Under the pieces are notes generated by a model, which saw only the letters and a list, made by a program, of their open reading frames with translations, was not told the origin of the DNA and made no database searches. Shown piece by piece: positions 1 to 8,886 of a stretch of 64,000 bases of DNA (position 1 is the stretch's first letter; every line of letters begins with the position of its first letter). The stretch spans positions 1-64,000 of the forward strand of contig JADFYU010000006.1 in NCBI GenBank assembly GCA_015232865.1. The letters run 5' to 3'. The translations under genes were made by a program, and so were the position numbers. The stretch is from Magnetococcales bacterium. GTDB lineage: Bacteria; Pseudomonadota; Magnetococcia; Magnetococcales; UBA8363.

Positions 1-282
1 AATTGAAAGTAGCATCGTTCCCAGCACATCACGTTTTGAGGGGGCATTGGGGCTTTTGTACTCCAAAGGACTCTCTTCCACCCACGGCTCAAAAAGGTCG
101 GCCGTTTTTAAGAATTCGATAAAAAACGGAAGTTGTCCAAGGGGAGTCACAGCAGCTTGAGGATCCCACTCAACATGGAGACGCCCACCAAATGTATCAA
201 CGGCAACCGGCGAAGAAGTGGTCGCCAACCCCTCACCCAATAGGTGAGTCAAAATAGAGAGTGTTTTTGTTTTCATCTCCAT
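1..282 (-). mobile_element. transposase gene, 5' part only (cut by window edge)
   Basis: An open frame of 94 codons runs from an ATG at 282 to the window edge with no stop. It includes the stretches VDTFGGRLHVEWDP, PLGQLPFFIEFLK and SPNAPSKRDVLGTMLLSI. I recognise this style from the N-termini of DDE transposases annotated as IS1380- or IS4-like in proteobacteria; the catalytic part lies outside the window. Just upstream, at 321-334 on the same strand, is CCTAAAAACGGCAG, which resembles the 14-bp ends of IS1380-type elements and would be the element's terminal repeat. The family assignment is from memory and uncertain; that this is a transposase start is fairly likely. Confidence 0.6.
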
Positions 283-320
283 ATTATTTCAGAGTTTATT
301 GGTATTTTCCAGGATTCTAA

Positions 321-334
321 CTGCCGTTTTTAGG
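321..334 (-). repeat. probable terminal inverted repeat of the left-edge insertion sequence
   Basis: Read on the minus strand this is CCTAAAAACGGCAG, 39 bp upstream of the transposase start and pointing inward. It differs at a few positions from the CCTAGATTCGGCAG motif seen elsewhere in the window. Its position fits the outer boundary of the element. The other end is outside the window. Confidence 0.5.
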
Positions 335-348
335 ATTAGACCATGCAA

Positions 349-362
349 CCTAAACTCGGCAG
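349..362 (+). repeat. CCTAGATTCGGCAG-family motif, copy 2
   Basis: CCTAAACTCGGCAG, 14 bp to the right of and facing away from the copy at 321-334. Two outward-facing copies so close together suggest the abutting ends of two elements, or one element inserted next to a remnant. Confidence 0.5.
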
Positions 363-386
363 GCCTGTTGCGTGCACAGAGCCGGA

Positions 387-899
387 TCACTTCTCCTCTG
401 ATTCAGGATTTTCAAACAGACGAAAATAATGATCCAGATACCAGTCGGCAATCCGCTCTTTACGCCGCGCATGATTATCCAGAATAATGCTGGCCGCCAC
501 TTTGCGACGTTCCAACTCATCCTGATTGATCAAGCCGGCCTTAAACTCCCGAAGATCCTCTCGGGCCATCTGCTCCAAGCGCGACTCCAACTCCCGGCTC
601 TTGATACTGCTCATCACCTCATCCAGAGCCTCATAGACGGTAAAGTCAGCCTCTGGAGGAGCGGGGGTTTTAGGGGGTGGGGCCTTCAGGGTGACAACAA
701 AGTCATCGACTCGCTTGGTTGGAGCCGATTTTCTGACGTTGTTGACATGGTAATCAAACTCCGAGACCCAGCCCTCAGGCGTTGGAGGCATCTGTAACTG
801 TTCATCCAACGAGATTTTGCGCCCAGATTCATTTCGTACACCATGAACGATATAATCTCTGTAGGAGACCCATCCGTCTGGTTCAGTATATTGCCCCAC
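387..899 (-). CDS. hypothetical protein with two GWVS repeats
   Basis: 170 residues, family not recognised. The start is a GTG at 899 preceded by GGGAG at a normal distance. The N-terminal 60 residues hold an imperfect duplication: EPDGWVSYRDYIVHGVRNES (residues 6-25) and, 35 residues later, TPEGWVSEFDYHVNNVRKSA, sharing the pattern P-x-GWVS-x2-DY-x-V-x2-VR. Residues 67-80 are proline-rich (a linker), and the rest is charged, probably helical, ending NPESEEK. No signal peptide or membrane segment is seen, so it is likely cytoplasmic. It stands alone between the transposon fragment and glnA. The duplicated motif may be a small binding module, but no function can be assigned. Confidence 0.65.
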   Translation of the reverse strand: MGQYTEPDGWVSYRDYIVHGVRNESGRKISLDEQLQMPPTPEGWVSEFDYHVNNVRKSAPTKRVDDFVVTLKAPPPKTPAPPEADFTVYEALDEVMSSIKSRELESRLEQMAREDLREFKAGLINQDELERRKVAASIILDNHARRKERIADWYLDHYFRLFENPESEEK

Positions 900-1189
900 A
901 ATACTCTCCCATGCTTTTGATCAGGAGTGAACAACCTTATTGACATACTAATCGTCCAAATTCAGGTAAAACATAAGCAAATCTGTCTTGAAAAGATCTG
1001 AAATGTAAAATGAAATTTTAAGATGTTAATATATAAGATTATTTTTTAGCCAGGATCTGAAAAGAGCCTGTTGTGGCTGGCTATAGACCCGCCGGGCCTG
1101 AATAGAAAAAGCCAGAAGTCCAGGGCAAAAAATCGCCCCGGAAAAAGCGACCAGTCAACTTGGGTCGGTCCATCTACCAGGTTGAAGTT
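900..1189. other. intergenic, no gene seen
   Basis: AT-rich spacer between the minus-strand hypothetical gene and the glnA terminator. No convincing open frame, RNA or repeat was found. It must hold the promoter of the 387-899 gene, but no clear -35/-10 pair stood out. Confidence 0.5.
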
Positions 1190-1230
1190 GGATTTGGCCG
1201 TTGTCCGCACGCACGTAAACGGCCAAATCC
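1190..1230 (-). terminator. hairpin downstream of glnA
   Basis: Perfect 13-bp inverted repeat (GGATTTGGCCGTT at 1190-1202 against AACGGCCAAATCC at 1218-1230, 15-nt loop), 20 bp beyond the glnA stop. There is no U-tract on the minus strand, so it is either a weak or factor-assisted terminator or a 3' stabilising hairpin. Confidence 0.5.
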
Positions 1231-1250
1231 GGGGTGAAAGCAGCGGTTAA

Positions 1251-2672
1251 TTAGACGCTGTAGTACATTTCAAACTCAGCCGGATGCGGTGTATGTTCGA
1301 CCCGATGAACTTCTTTCATTTTCAGGTCAATCCAGGCGTCGATCAGGTCATCGCTGAAGACGTCGCCTTTGGTCAGGAACTCACGGTCCGCACTCAGGGC
1401 TTCCAGCGCTTCACGCAAAGATCCGCAGACCGTTGGAATACCGGCCAACTCTTCAGCAGGCAGGTCGTAGAGGTTTTTATCCATGGGGGCGCCTGGATCG
1501 ATTTTGTTCTGGATACCGTCCAAGCCTGCCATCATGATAGCGGAAAAACACATGTAGGGATTGGCAGTCGGATCGGGAAAACGGACTTCACAGCGCTTGG
1601 CGGCTGGGTTGGATGCGGCTGGAATCCGAATGCTGGCGGAGCGGTTACGGGCGGAGTGAGCCAACAGAACAGGAGCCTCAAAACCGGGAATCAACCGTTT
1701 GTAAGAGTTGGTCGAGGAGTTGGTAAAGGCATTCAGGGCACGGGCATGTTTTTTGATGCCGCCGATGAAATAAAGCGCCTCTTGGGAAAGATCTGCATAT
1801 TGGTTGCCAGCGAAGACCGGCTTACCCTCTTTCCAGATGGAAATATGAGTGTGCATACCGGATCCGTTATCTCCCGCCAATGGTTTTGGCATGAAGGTGA
1901 CAGTTTTGCCAGCAGCGTGGGCAACATTGTGGACGACATATTTATATTTTTGGATGTTGTCGGCCATATCCAAAAGCTGGCCGTATTTCATGTCAATTTC
2001 ACATTGACCGGCTGTGGCAACTTCATGGTGATGGAACTCGATGGTGATGCCCATGTCTTCCATGACCATACACATTTCAGAACGCAGGTCGTGGAGGGAG
2101 TCAACCGGAGCGGTCGGGAAATAGCCGCCTTTGATGCCGGGGCGATGGCCCATGTTCCCGTCTTCATAATCGGTGTTGGAGTTCCAGGAACCCTCTTCAG
2201 AGTCCAACTCGACCGACGCATAGTTGATGCCGGTTCCAAATCGTGCTGAATCGAAGATGAAGAATTCCGCCTCGGGACCGATCAAGACCTGATCGCCAAT
2301 GCCGGTGAACTTGAGATACTCCGATGCACGTTTGGCGACAGCACGTGGATCACGGGCATAACCTTCACCGGTGAAGGGATCGACGATATCGCAGATAACG
2401 ATCAGAGTCGGAACGTCCGTAAACGGGTCCATCATTGCGCTGCTGGCATCCGGCATGTAAACCATGTCAGACTGGTCGATCACACACCAGCCGGCAATGG
2501 AAGAACCGTCAAAACCGAAGCCGTTGACAAAGGAGTCTTCATCGACCATGGAGGCCGGTGCGGTAATGTGCTGCCATTTACCATGAAAATCGGTAAAACG
2601 GAAATCGACAAACCGGGCATCGTTTTCCTTCATCATGTCTAATGCTTTTTTTACTGCTAATGGATCTGACAT
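1251..2672 (-). CDS. glnA: glutamine synthetase, type I
   Basis: Makes glutamine from glutamate, ammonia and ATP; the main ammonium assimilation enzyme, cytoplasmic dodecamer. The length of 473 residues is normal for type I. Diagnostic stretches are FDGSSIAGW near residue 55, [22 protein letters not shown] and the regulatory NLYDLP, whose Tyr402 is the adenylylation site of the GSI-beta class, so control by GlnE is expected. An upstream in-frame TTG at 2678 exists, but AGAGGG seven bases before ATG 2672 decides the start. It lies 57 bp downstream of the amt stop on the same strand, so the two are very probably cotranscribed from the sigma-54 promoter upstream of amt. No glnB or glnK is nearby. 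Confidence 0.97.
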   Translation of the reverse strand: MSDPLAVKKALDMMKENDARFVDFRFTDFHGKWQHITAPASMVDEDSFVNGFGFDGSSIAGWCVIDQSDMVYMPDASSAMMDPFTDVPTLIVICDIVDPFTGEGYARDPRAVAKRASEYLKFTGIGDQVLIGPEAEFFIFDSARFGTGINYASVELDSEEGSWNSNTDYEDGNMGHRPGIKGGYFPTAPVDSLHDLRSEMCMVMEDMGITIEFHHHEVATAGQCEIDMKYGQLLDMADNIQKYKYVVHNVAHAAGKTVTFMPKPLAGDNGSGMHTHISIWKEGKPVFAGNQYADLSQEALYFIGGIKKHARALNAFTNSSTNSYKRLIPGFEAPVLLAHSARNRSASIRIPAASNPAAKRCEVRFPDPTANPYMCFSAIMMAGLDGIQNKIDPGAPMDKNLYDLPAEELAGIPTVCGSLREALEALSADREFLTKGDVFSDDLIDAWIDLKMKEVHRVEHTPHPAEFEMYYSV

Positions 2673-2729
2673 TGCCAAGCCCTCTATAAAAAGGTGTTAT
2701 AATTTAAATGGAGAAAAAACATCTCAAAA

Positions 2730-4019
2730 TCAGAAGTTGTAACCTCGTTCATCGTGAAGGACCAAATCAAGTCCTTCTGTCTCCTCGTCCGAGTTGACCC
2801 GCAAACCAACCAGAGCATCAACAATCTTGAAGATAATGTAAGACAGAACGCCACTCCAAACAATGGTCGCCGTCACCCCGATCGCCTGAACCTCCAACGA
2901 AGTCAAAAACCCGCTGCCCTCTGCATATCCCAAACCGCCAAAATAGGGAGCGGCAAAAAGAGCGGTCAGCAGAATGCCGACTACTCCACCAACGCCATGA
3001 ACCGGAGAGACATCCAGGGAATCGTCAACCTGCAAACGCTGTTTGAGATGTTGAGTGGCGAGATAACAAACGACGCCGGCAATCAATCCGATCAAAACAC
3101 CGCCGGCCGGTCCGACAAATCCTGAGGCCGGGGTGATGGTGCCCAATCCGGCAACCATTCCGGTTACGATGCCCAACAAGCTGGGTTTTCCATGCCGAAT
3201 CCATTCCATTACCATCCAGGAGAGAGAACCGGAAGCGGCCCCCAGATGGGTAACCAGCATGGCCATACCTGCGGAACCGTTTGCCGCCAGCGCACTGCCG
3301 GCATTAAACCCATACCATCCGACCCACAGCATGGAAGCCCCGGTAAAGACCATGGTCATGTTATGGGGCATCATCGGTGTTTTGGGAAAGCCCTTCCGAT
3401 TGCCCATGACCATTACCGCGACAAAAGCCGCCATACCGGCATTGATATGGACGACGGCCCCGCCGGCAAAATCACGAAATCCCATCTCTGCAAGCCAACC
3501 GCCTCCCCAAACCCAGTGACACAAGGGAGCATAGACAATGATCAACCACAGGGCGGAAAACAGCATGACCGCAGAGAACTTCATCCGTTCGGCAAATCCA
3601 CCAATTACCAGAGCCGGGGTGATGATGGCAAAGGTCATCTGAAACATGGCAAAAACGGTTTCCGGGATATCGCCAACCAGATTATCCAGGCCAACGCCGA
3701 TCATGAAGCTTTTGTCAAAACCTCCGATAAACCCATTCAAGCTTCCACCATCTCCAAAAGCCAGGCTGTAGACAAAACCATACCAAAGGACTGAGACCAG
3801 ACTGCTAATCGCAAAACACTGCATGAGTATGGAGAGAATGTTTTTGGTTCGGACCAAGCCTCCATAAAAAAGAGCCAGGCCGGGCAGAGTCATAAACAGT
3901 ACCAGTGCCGTGGAAGTTAATATCCAAGCGGTATTGGCCATATTCAAGCCGGCCCCATCATCGGCCAAAGCGACGGTTGGAACAGAGAGAATCGTTAATA
4001 AAACAGTAAAAAACTTCAT
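2730..4019 (-). CDS. amt: ammonium transporter (Amt/MEP family)
   Basis: Trimeric inner-membrane ammonium channel. The 429 residues begin with a cleavable-looking signal peptide (MKFFTVLLTILSVPTVALA), as in AmtB precursors, followed by about eleven membrane helices. Amt signatures are visible: NTAWILTSTALVLFMTLPGLA, FYGGLVRTKN, AERMKFSAV, and the aspartate- and histidine-bearing HINAGMAAFVA and VHGVGGVVG. A TTG at 4058 would add 13 residues ahead of the signal peptide; ATG 4019 gives a standard one. It is first in a unit with glnA and is expected to be nitrogen-regulated. In most bacteria amt pairs with glnK; here glnA takes that place. Confidence 0.95.
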   Translation of the reverse strand: MKFFTVLLTILSVPTVALADDGAGLNMANTAWILTSTALVLFMTLPGLALFYGGLVRTKNILSILMQCFAISSLVSVLWYGFVYSLAFGDGGSLNGFIGGFDKSFMIGVGLDNLVGDIPETVFAMFQMTFAIITPALVIGGFAERMKFSAVMLFSALWLIIVYAPLCHWVWGGGWLAEMGFRDFAGGAVVHINAGMAAFVAVMVMGNRKGFPKTPMMPHNMTMVFTGASMLWVGWYGFNAGSALAANGSAGMAMLVTHLGAASGSLSWMVMEWIRHGKPSLLGIVTGMVAGLGTITPASGFVGPAGGVLIGLIAGVVCYLATQHLKQRLQVDDSLDVSPVHGVGGVVGILLTALFAAPYFGGLGYAEGSGFLTSLEVQAIGVTATIVWSGVLSYIIFKIVDALVGLRVNSDEETEGLDLVLHDERGYNF

Positions 4020-4115
4020 GTTTAAAATATGTTTCCCTATTTGATGGATCGATCTCAAAGGATCATCCGGTCGAAATCAGAGTCCTGAAAAGCCAGGCAC
4101 AATTGCGGTTGCCAC

Positions 4116-4131
4116 TGCAAAAGAAACGCCA
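4116..4131 (-). promoter_or_regulatory. sigma-54 promoter for amt-glnA
   Basis: Minus strand reads TGGCGTTTCTTTTGCA, matching the -24/-12 consensus TGGCAC-N5-TTGCA with exact spacing between GG and GC. It lies about 97 bp upstream of the amt ATG. This is the expected promoter type for NtrC-controlled nitrogen genes. No clear NtrC palindrome was found upstream. Confidence 0.7.
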
Positions 4132-4207
4132 GTCACTCTAACCTTCCATAAATGGTCATTTTTTCAAGACAAGGTCGCATATAAACAATGCTAAACGGGA
4201 ATGGGGG

Positions 4208-4250
4208 TGATCAAAATTCGAGCGATCAGCCTGTATTTTGATCATTTTTT
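4208..4250 (+). terminator. hairpin with T-run, orphan
   Basis: Perfect 10-bp inverted repeat (TGATCAAAAT at 4208-4217, ATTTTGATCA at 4235-4244) followed by six T on the plus strand. There is no plus-strand gene upstream. It sits in the 350-bp gap between the kinase stop and the sigma-54 promoter; it may block read-through or end an unannotated transcript. Confidence 0.5.
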
Positions 4251-4371
4251 GTTTTTGCAGCACAAAAAAGAAGCACATCGAATTCAGCCGTGGACCGTGA
4301 AGCGGTGCGACCCCTTGCAGGTGAATCAAGCGCTTGTGCCGGTTGCCCATCGACAACCGTGTGATCCCGGA

Positions 4372-6288
4372 TTATTTGTCCAATCGGATAATGCGAAAAC
4401 CAACCATATTATTGCACATTCTTGGTGAGACCGGCTGACGGTTGGTCGGACGGCAATCTTTGGCTGACGAGGCCCAACTCCCCCCTCTGACTATCCGGTT
4501 TTTGCCGACATCACCAGCTCTGGAGGGGTTTTTAATAGGGCTGTTTTCATAAAAGGTCGCACCATACCAATCCTCGACCCACTCCCAAACGTTTCCGAGC
4601 ATATCGTGAAACCCCCAGGGGTTGGGTTGTTTTTCTCCGACCGGATGAGTGCATTTCTGGGAGTTGCCTTTGTACCAGGCATGTTCCTCCAAGGCTCGCC
4701 CGCCACCTTTGAAGGGAAAAATGGTTTGTGTACCGCTTCTGGCCGCATACTCCCACTCGGCCTCGGTGGGCAGACGATATCGGTGGAGGCCTGAGCCCAT
4801 ATTGGAAAAACGGGTGAGAAACTTCCTGATGTCCTCCCAGCGGATGCTCTCTACCGGATGCTTAGCTTTTTCCGGCTGAAACTGATCCGGTGGATAATTT
4901 CCCATCACCTGTCGCCAGACCTCCCAGGTAATGGGAAATTTTGACATCCAGAATCCGTCCAGACACACTTCATGAACCGGACCTTCATCGGCATCCCGAC
5001 CCGGTTCACTCGGCTGAGAACCCATTTGGAACGTTCCCCCCGGTACCCAGATGAATTCCAGGCTTGTCAGGGAATCGATCTGATTGGAAACCGGCTTTTG
5101 GCCGAAAGAAGCGGCTGACGGAGTGGAGGGCGGAGCAGAAACGGGCGGATCAACCGGGAAAACCGTTTGAACAGGTGGCGTCATGGTTTTAATCGGAACC
5201 GGGGCTGCTTTGTCGGTTTGGTGCTGAGCCGTAAGAACCTCTTCCCGATTTTTCACCTCCTGCCCAAACTCGTTGACAGAGGCGATAAAGCTGCGCCAAC
5301 TGCTTTTTTTGCGTTTTTTCAAGTCCGTTCCGGTTCGAACCAGGCCGGTTCTGCCTTTAATGACGGTGGGAGACTCTTGAATCGCTGCCTTTTTGATGCC
5401 CAGCAGACCATAACGCCACTCACCGACAGATTGAGGTCGATCGGTCTCCATAACCTGAAGCCCATCATCGATGGCTTTTAAAAAAGAGTCACTGTATCGG
5501 CCTTGGCCCATGAATTGGGCGGTACGCATGGGATCTTCCTGATTGCGAAGTCGAGAGGCGATGCGCATGGCGGCATCCGGCGGTTTTTTACCGGTAATAC
5601 AGCGATACAAAACACCACTCATGGCATAGATGTCCGACCATGGCCCTTGTCTTTCGCCGGAGGAGTCGTATTGCTCGAATGGTGAATAGCCGAGGCTGAG
5701 CAGACTGGTCATCTCATCGCCTTGACCCGCGACCGACTGCCGAGCCGAGCCAAAATCCAGAATGATCGGCGTTCCATCTTTGCGAATATGAATATTGGGA
5801 GGTTTGAGGTCTCGATGGATATAATTGGCGTCGTGCAGAACCTCCAGACCATCGAGAAGAGAAGGGAGAATCTCTTTTAATTCAGGTTCTGGCAAGGTTT
5901 TTCTTTTTTTGAGGATAGAATCCAGCCCCTCTCCCTCCACATAGTCCATCACCATGTAGGCGGTATTGCTGTTTCGGAAGAAACTGACCACCCGGACAAT
6001 GGCCGGATGTTTGAATCGGGCCAGGGTCTGAGCCTCCTTCAAAAAACGCTCCAGTCCCCACTCAAAGGTTTTGGCGTCCGAGGGTGAGTTGGGGCGCACC
6101 TCACGGGCTTCCGTGCGAGAGGCAAAAGCACCCGGCAGATACTCCTTGATCGCAACTAACTGGTCTTGATTGGTATCCCGGCCCAAATAGGTTATCCCAA
6201 AGCCTCCCTTGCCTAAAACATCCAGGATTTCAAACCAGAGCAATTTTGATCCCGGTGGAAGAGCGTCGGTAAATTGTTTGGCGTTCAT
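4372..6288 (-). CDS. serine/threonine kinase fused to a formylglycine-generating-enzyme-like domain
   Basis: 638 residues in two parts. Residues 18-300 are a Hanks-type kinase: glycine loop GKGGFG (26-31), lysine K48 in VAIKEYLPG, catalytic HRDLKPPN (158-165), DFG (178-180) and SPFEQY in the activation segment. A linker of about 100 residues, basic then Pro/Thr-rich, follows. From about residue 412 to the end is an FGE/SUMF1 (C-type-lectin-like) domain: FIWVPGGTFQMGS, HPVESIRWED, RLPTEAEWEYAARSG, GNVWEWVEDW and RIVRGGSW. FGE enzymes oxidise a sulfatase cysteine; many bacterial kinase-linked copies are thought to be binding domains. No transmembrane segment is seen, so it is cytoplasmic. ATG 6288 has GAGAAG five bases upstream. 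It stands alone; no cognate phosphatase is adjacent. Confidence 0.93.
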   Translation of the reverse strand: MNAKQFTDALPPGSKLLWFEILDVLGKGGFGITYLGRDTNQDQLVAIKEYLPGAFASRTEAREVRPNSPSDAKTFEWGLERFLKEAQTLARFKHPAIVRVVSFFRNSNTAYMVMDYVEGEGLDSILKKRKTLPEPELKEILPSLLDGLEVLHDANYIHRDLKPPNIHIRKDGTPIILDFGSARQSVAGQGDEMTSLLSLGYSPFEQYDSSGERQGPWSDIYAMSGVLYRCITGKKPPDAAMRIASRLRNQEDPMRTAQFMGQGRYSDSFLKAIDDGLQVMETDRPQSVGEWRYGLLGIKKAAIQESPTVIKGRTGLVRTGTDLKKRKKSSWRSFIASVNEFGQEVKNREEVLTAQHQTDKAAPVPIKTMTPPVQTVFPVDPPVSAPPSTPSAASFGQKPVSNQIDSLTSLEFIWVPGGTFQMGSQPSEPGRDADEGPVHEVCLDGFWMSKFPITWEVWRQVMGNYPPDQFQPEKAKHPVESIRWEDIRKFLTRFSNMGSGLHRYRLPTEAEWEYAARSGTQTIFPFKGGGRALEEHAWYKGNSQKCTHPVGEKQPNPWGFHDMLGNVWEWVEDWYGATFYENSPIKNPSRAGDVGKNRIVRGGSWASSAKDCRPTNRQPVSPRMCNNMVGFRIIRLDK

Positions 6289-6775
6289 AACGGCTTCTCA
6301 AGCCCCGTCAGGTTGCCAAAAAACATTAGAAATCAGGCCAATCCAATGCATCAATAATCCTAGATTCGGCAGTTGAACGTGCGCGCATGGCACAACCAAT
6401 TTGGTATCTCCCTAAAGCGGATCTCAGGTTGGCCCAGTATCACATCAGACGGCTGCGGGAACAGTGGCGGTTCTGAAGCGTTACGAATGAATACAAACCA
6501 AGACCAACAGACCAAACATCATTATAGATGGGATTTTAGGCAATTTCAGGGCAAAGGAAAAGTTTTAGAAATGTCGACAGAGGGGAATTTCCAATATTTC
6601 CTTGATTTAACAATCACCTTTGCACAAAAAGAAAAGTGAATTGATCAATTCAACAGCAGATTTGTCAGAAAAAAAGGTCGTTGAGTATTTTAAAAGGGCA
6701 CAATAAACTGGTTTATCTGTTCACCTGGATTCGGTAAATTTCCGAACGCTCATTCAACGGCCAATCCAGGTTGAT
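6289..6775. other. intergenic with a dispersed-repeat copy
   Basis: About 490 bp between the kinase start and the stop of the next minus-strand gene. It contains the best CCTAGATTCGGCAG copy (listed separately). A plus-strand open frame at 6373-6639 has no good ribosome site and an unconvincing composition; I do not call it. Confidence 0.5.
6359..6372 (+). repeat. CCTAGATTCGGCAG motif, consensus copy
   Basis: Exact CCTAGATTCGGCAG, continuing TTGAACGTGCGCGCATGGCA. The continuation TTGAACGTG..G..TGGC.CAA is shared with the copy at 20413, so the repeat is longer than the 14-bp core. Confidence 0.6.
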
Positions 6776-7489
6776 TTACAGTTCAGGCGAGCGATTGGAA
6801 AACATGGAACGCAAAGCACCGGCCTGATCATACAGTTCATCTTCCTCCAACCCCACCTCTTCTTGATCCTGAGAGTCCATTTTACTCCATTCGATGGTAT
6901 GGCGGATTTTATCCGGATGATTCGGCAACAGCTCTTCAAACTCCGGCTGGTCGATTCCAAACCCGGTAAAGCCTCTATTCATCGAAGAAAAATCGGAATA
7001 TTCACCGCTTTCTAAAGCCGTAGACCACTCCGATGACTGAGGCTCAAGAAATCCAGCCCCCAAATCCGGCTCCACCCGACTGGACGAGAACAGGCCATTT
7101 TTCTCAGAGGGCGACATTTTGCTCTGCGCCTGAGAGACGTTCTCAATGACCTCCCGTCCTCCTCGAACCAACTCAACCATATGGGTCATGGTATTGCGAA
7201 CCAGATCGGAAAGTCCCGCCGCGATGACAAAACCACCCTCCAAGAAGCGTGTGCGCCATTCACTGTTGTTGGGGTCCACTCCTCCCCATTGGTCCGGTTT
7301 CGCTTGACGAGGACGGTTCTGCACTGAAGGATTGGCAGCCAACGTAGACTTTCGATCCCGTCGGCAGACGTTCTGATTCTCCAGAATGGAAGGTTTACCC
7401 GCCCAGGGCCGCCCTCTCAATCCACGTTGAGCCTGAGCGCCGCGATTGGCCTGTTTGCGTTTTGGATAATTCTTGTTGGAGATCAACAT
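6776..7489 (-). CDS. hypothetical protein
   Basis: 237 residues, not recognised. The N-terminal 75 residues are strongly basic and rich in Arg, Asn and Gln (for example NKNYPKRKQANRGAQAQR), which might bind nucleic acid or be disordered. The middle (about 80-120) has the more hydrophobic GGFVIAAGLSDLVRN. The C-terminal half is acidic, with SQDQEEVGLEEDELYDQ near residues 207-223. No signal peptide or catalytic motif is seen. ATG 7489 is preceded by AAGAG. It stands alone, with spacers of about 480 and 250 bp. Codon use looks like that of its neighbours, so it is probably real. Confidence 0.6.
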   Translation of the reverse strand: MLISNKNYPKRKQANRGAQAQRGLRGRPWAGKPSILENQNVCRRDRKSTLAANPSVQNRPRQAKPDQWGGVDPNNSEWRTRFLEGGFVIAAGLSDLVRNTMTHMVELVRGGREVIENVSQAQSKMSPSEKNGLFSSSRVEPDLGAGFLEPQSSEWSTALESGEYSDFSSMNRGFTGFGIDQPEFEELLPNHPDKIRHTIEWSKMDSQDQEEVGLEEDELYDQAGALRSMFSNRSPEL

Positions 7490-7743
7490 AATCGGCTCTT
7501 AGCTTTTTGGTAAGAGTTGAGGTACAATGAACCTGTTGAGTCTTGATCGGTATCCATTACGACCCCCTCGTCGTTGGTGTGCAATCACTCAGTCCCTTGG
7601 AACTTGAACCATACCATCCACAGATACTATCATTTTGTATAAGAAATGGAACGGATAGATTTAAGTTTCGACAATTTTTTTAACGAAACTAAAATTTATC
7701 TTTATTTTCTGAAAACTTCCAAACGAGAGAAACCGTAAAAACC

Positions 7744-8166
7744 ATGATGCCTTCTGCCCCCCATAGCCGTTCACATCCCAATCTCATCGGCTTATCCCCG
7801 AAGGAAGCCTATGAACTGGTTCAACAAAAAGAGGTCGTTTTCCTCGATATTCGTGCCGAGATTGAACACTTTTTTGTCGGCAGTCCTCCCAACGTCATCA
7901 ATATTCCCTGGCAGGATGCCCCGGATTATGAACTCAATCCAGACTTTCTCGATGAGGTCAATCAGGTTGCCAGTAAAGATCAAACCCTGGTTCTCATCTG
8001 CCGTTCTGGTCATCGATCCATCGATGCGGGCAACACCCTCCTGGAGGCCGGCTTCATGAAGGTCTGTCATGTCGATGAAGGTTTTGAAGGTGATCGAGAT
8101 GAAAATCACCATCGTTCCAGCGTCAATGGCTGGCGTTTTCATCAACTTCCCTGGGTCCAGTGCTGA
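7744..8166 (+). CDS. rhodanese-like domain protein
   Basis: 140 residues, one rhodanese domain: LSPKEAYELVQ, VVFLDIRAEIE, NIPWQD and the active-site loop ICRSGHRS with Cys86, which carries the persulfide in sulfurtransferases. The C-terminus ends in NGWRFHQLPWVQC, with an extra cysteine at the very end. It probably acts as a cytoplasmic persulfide carrier or sulfurtransferase; the substrate is unknown. The start may be either of two adjacent ATGs (7744 or 7747). Monocistronic, ended by the hairpin at 8377-8411. Confidence 0.88.
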   Translation: MMPSAPHSRSHPNLIGLSPKEAYELVQQKEVVFLDIRAEIEHFFVGSPPNVINIPWQDAPDYELNPDFLDEVNQVASKDQTLVLICRSGHRSIDAGNTLLEAGFMKVCHVDEGFEGDRDENHHRSSVNGWRFHQLPWVQC

Positions 8167-8376
8167 ACCTTTCTGACCTTTTGTCTCGACCGGAACAGAC
8201 TGAAACGTTTGACGACCAAAGCAGCGGATGGCCATACCCGGTTCTGCCTGAACAAAGCGCATTCAATACAGACGCAGACAATTAACTGCATAAAGGATGC
8301 CAGATTATTAATGACAGCCAGAAAAGCCACAACAGATCCGCTTAACAAGTTGAAAAATAATGTTACTTTTCACAAA

Positions 8377-8411
8377 AAAAACCGCTCATCACATGAGATT
8401 GAGCGGTTTTT
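8377..8411. terminator. bidirectional rho-independent terminator
   Basis: AACCGCTCA ... TGAGCGGTT stem flanked by seven A on the left and eight T on the right, lying between the convergent rhodanese gene and the minus-strand gene ending at 8483. It works as an intrinsic terminator in both directions. Confidence 0.85.
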
Positions 8412-8482
8412 TTTATTTTCATACCGGACTTTTGACAAAAAACGTCGTTTTGGCCAATTTTTGTCAATACGCCAACAGGAGG

Positions 8483-8863
8483 TCAAGCGGCCACTTGAAT
8501 TTCATTGGGAGCGGTTGCGACGGAAGATTGCAGAAAGGATTTCAACTCTCCCAGCAAAACACCGATGGGAGGGGCATACATACCCTCTTTTCCCAACCCC
8601 TCTTCGACAAAAGAGATGGTGTATTTGATTTTTCGCTCTGAAACCCCTTGAAGATTTCGGTCCCAACGATCCAACAACTTCATCCAGGCCTCAACGGTCA
8701 GATATCCGGTCGGCGACCCCTTACCATCCTCTTCAACCAGGGTGGACCGTAATTCATCAATCATGGAGACCGCACACTCAAGCCGCTCCATTCGGGCCTC
8801 CTGAGAGAGTATTTTAAGCGAATTTTGTATTTCACGACCAAATGCCGCGCCGATAGTATCCAT
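8483..8863 (-). CDS. hypothetical protein (second gene of a two-gene unit)
   Basis: 126 residues, not recognised. Mostly helical and charged (REIQNSLKILSQEARMERLE, KFSISFVEE-like amphipathic segments), with a conserved-looking GKEGMYAPPIGVLLGELKSF near residues 91-110. Cytoplasmic. AAGG lies eight bases before ATG 8863. It starts 23 bp after the stop of the gene at 8887-9318 and is probably cotranscribed with it. Ends close to the shared terminator at 8377-8411. Confidence 0.6.
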   Translation of the reverse strand: MDTIGAAFGREIQNSLKILSQEARMERLECAVSMIDELRSTLVEEDGKGSPTGYLTVEAWMKLLDRWDRNLQGVSERKIKYTISFVEEGLGKEGMYAPPIGVLLGELKSFLQSSVATAPNEIQVAA

Positions 8864-8886
8864 TTTATGACCTTTTATTACGGTTG

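Noticed and set aside
6373..6639. Plus-strand 88-residue frame between kinase and hypothetical gene
   Set aside because: Begins inside a dispersed repeat, no ribosome site, odd composition.
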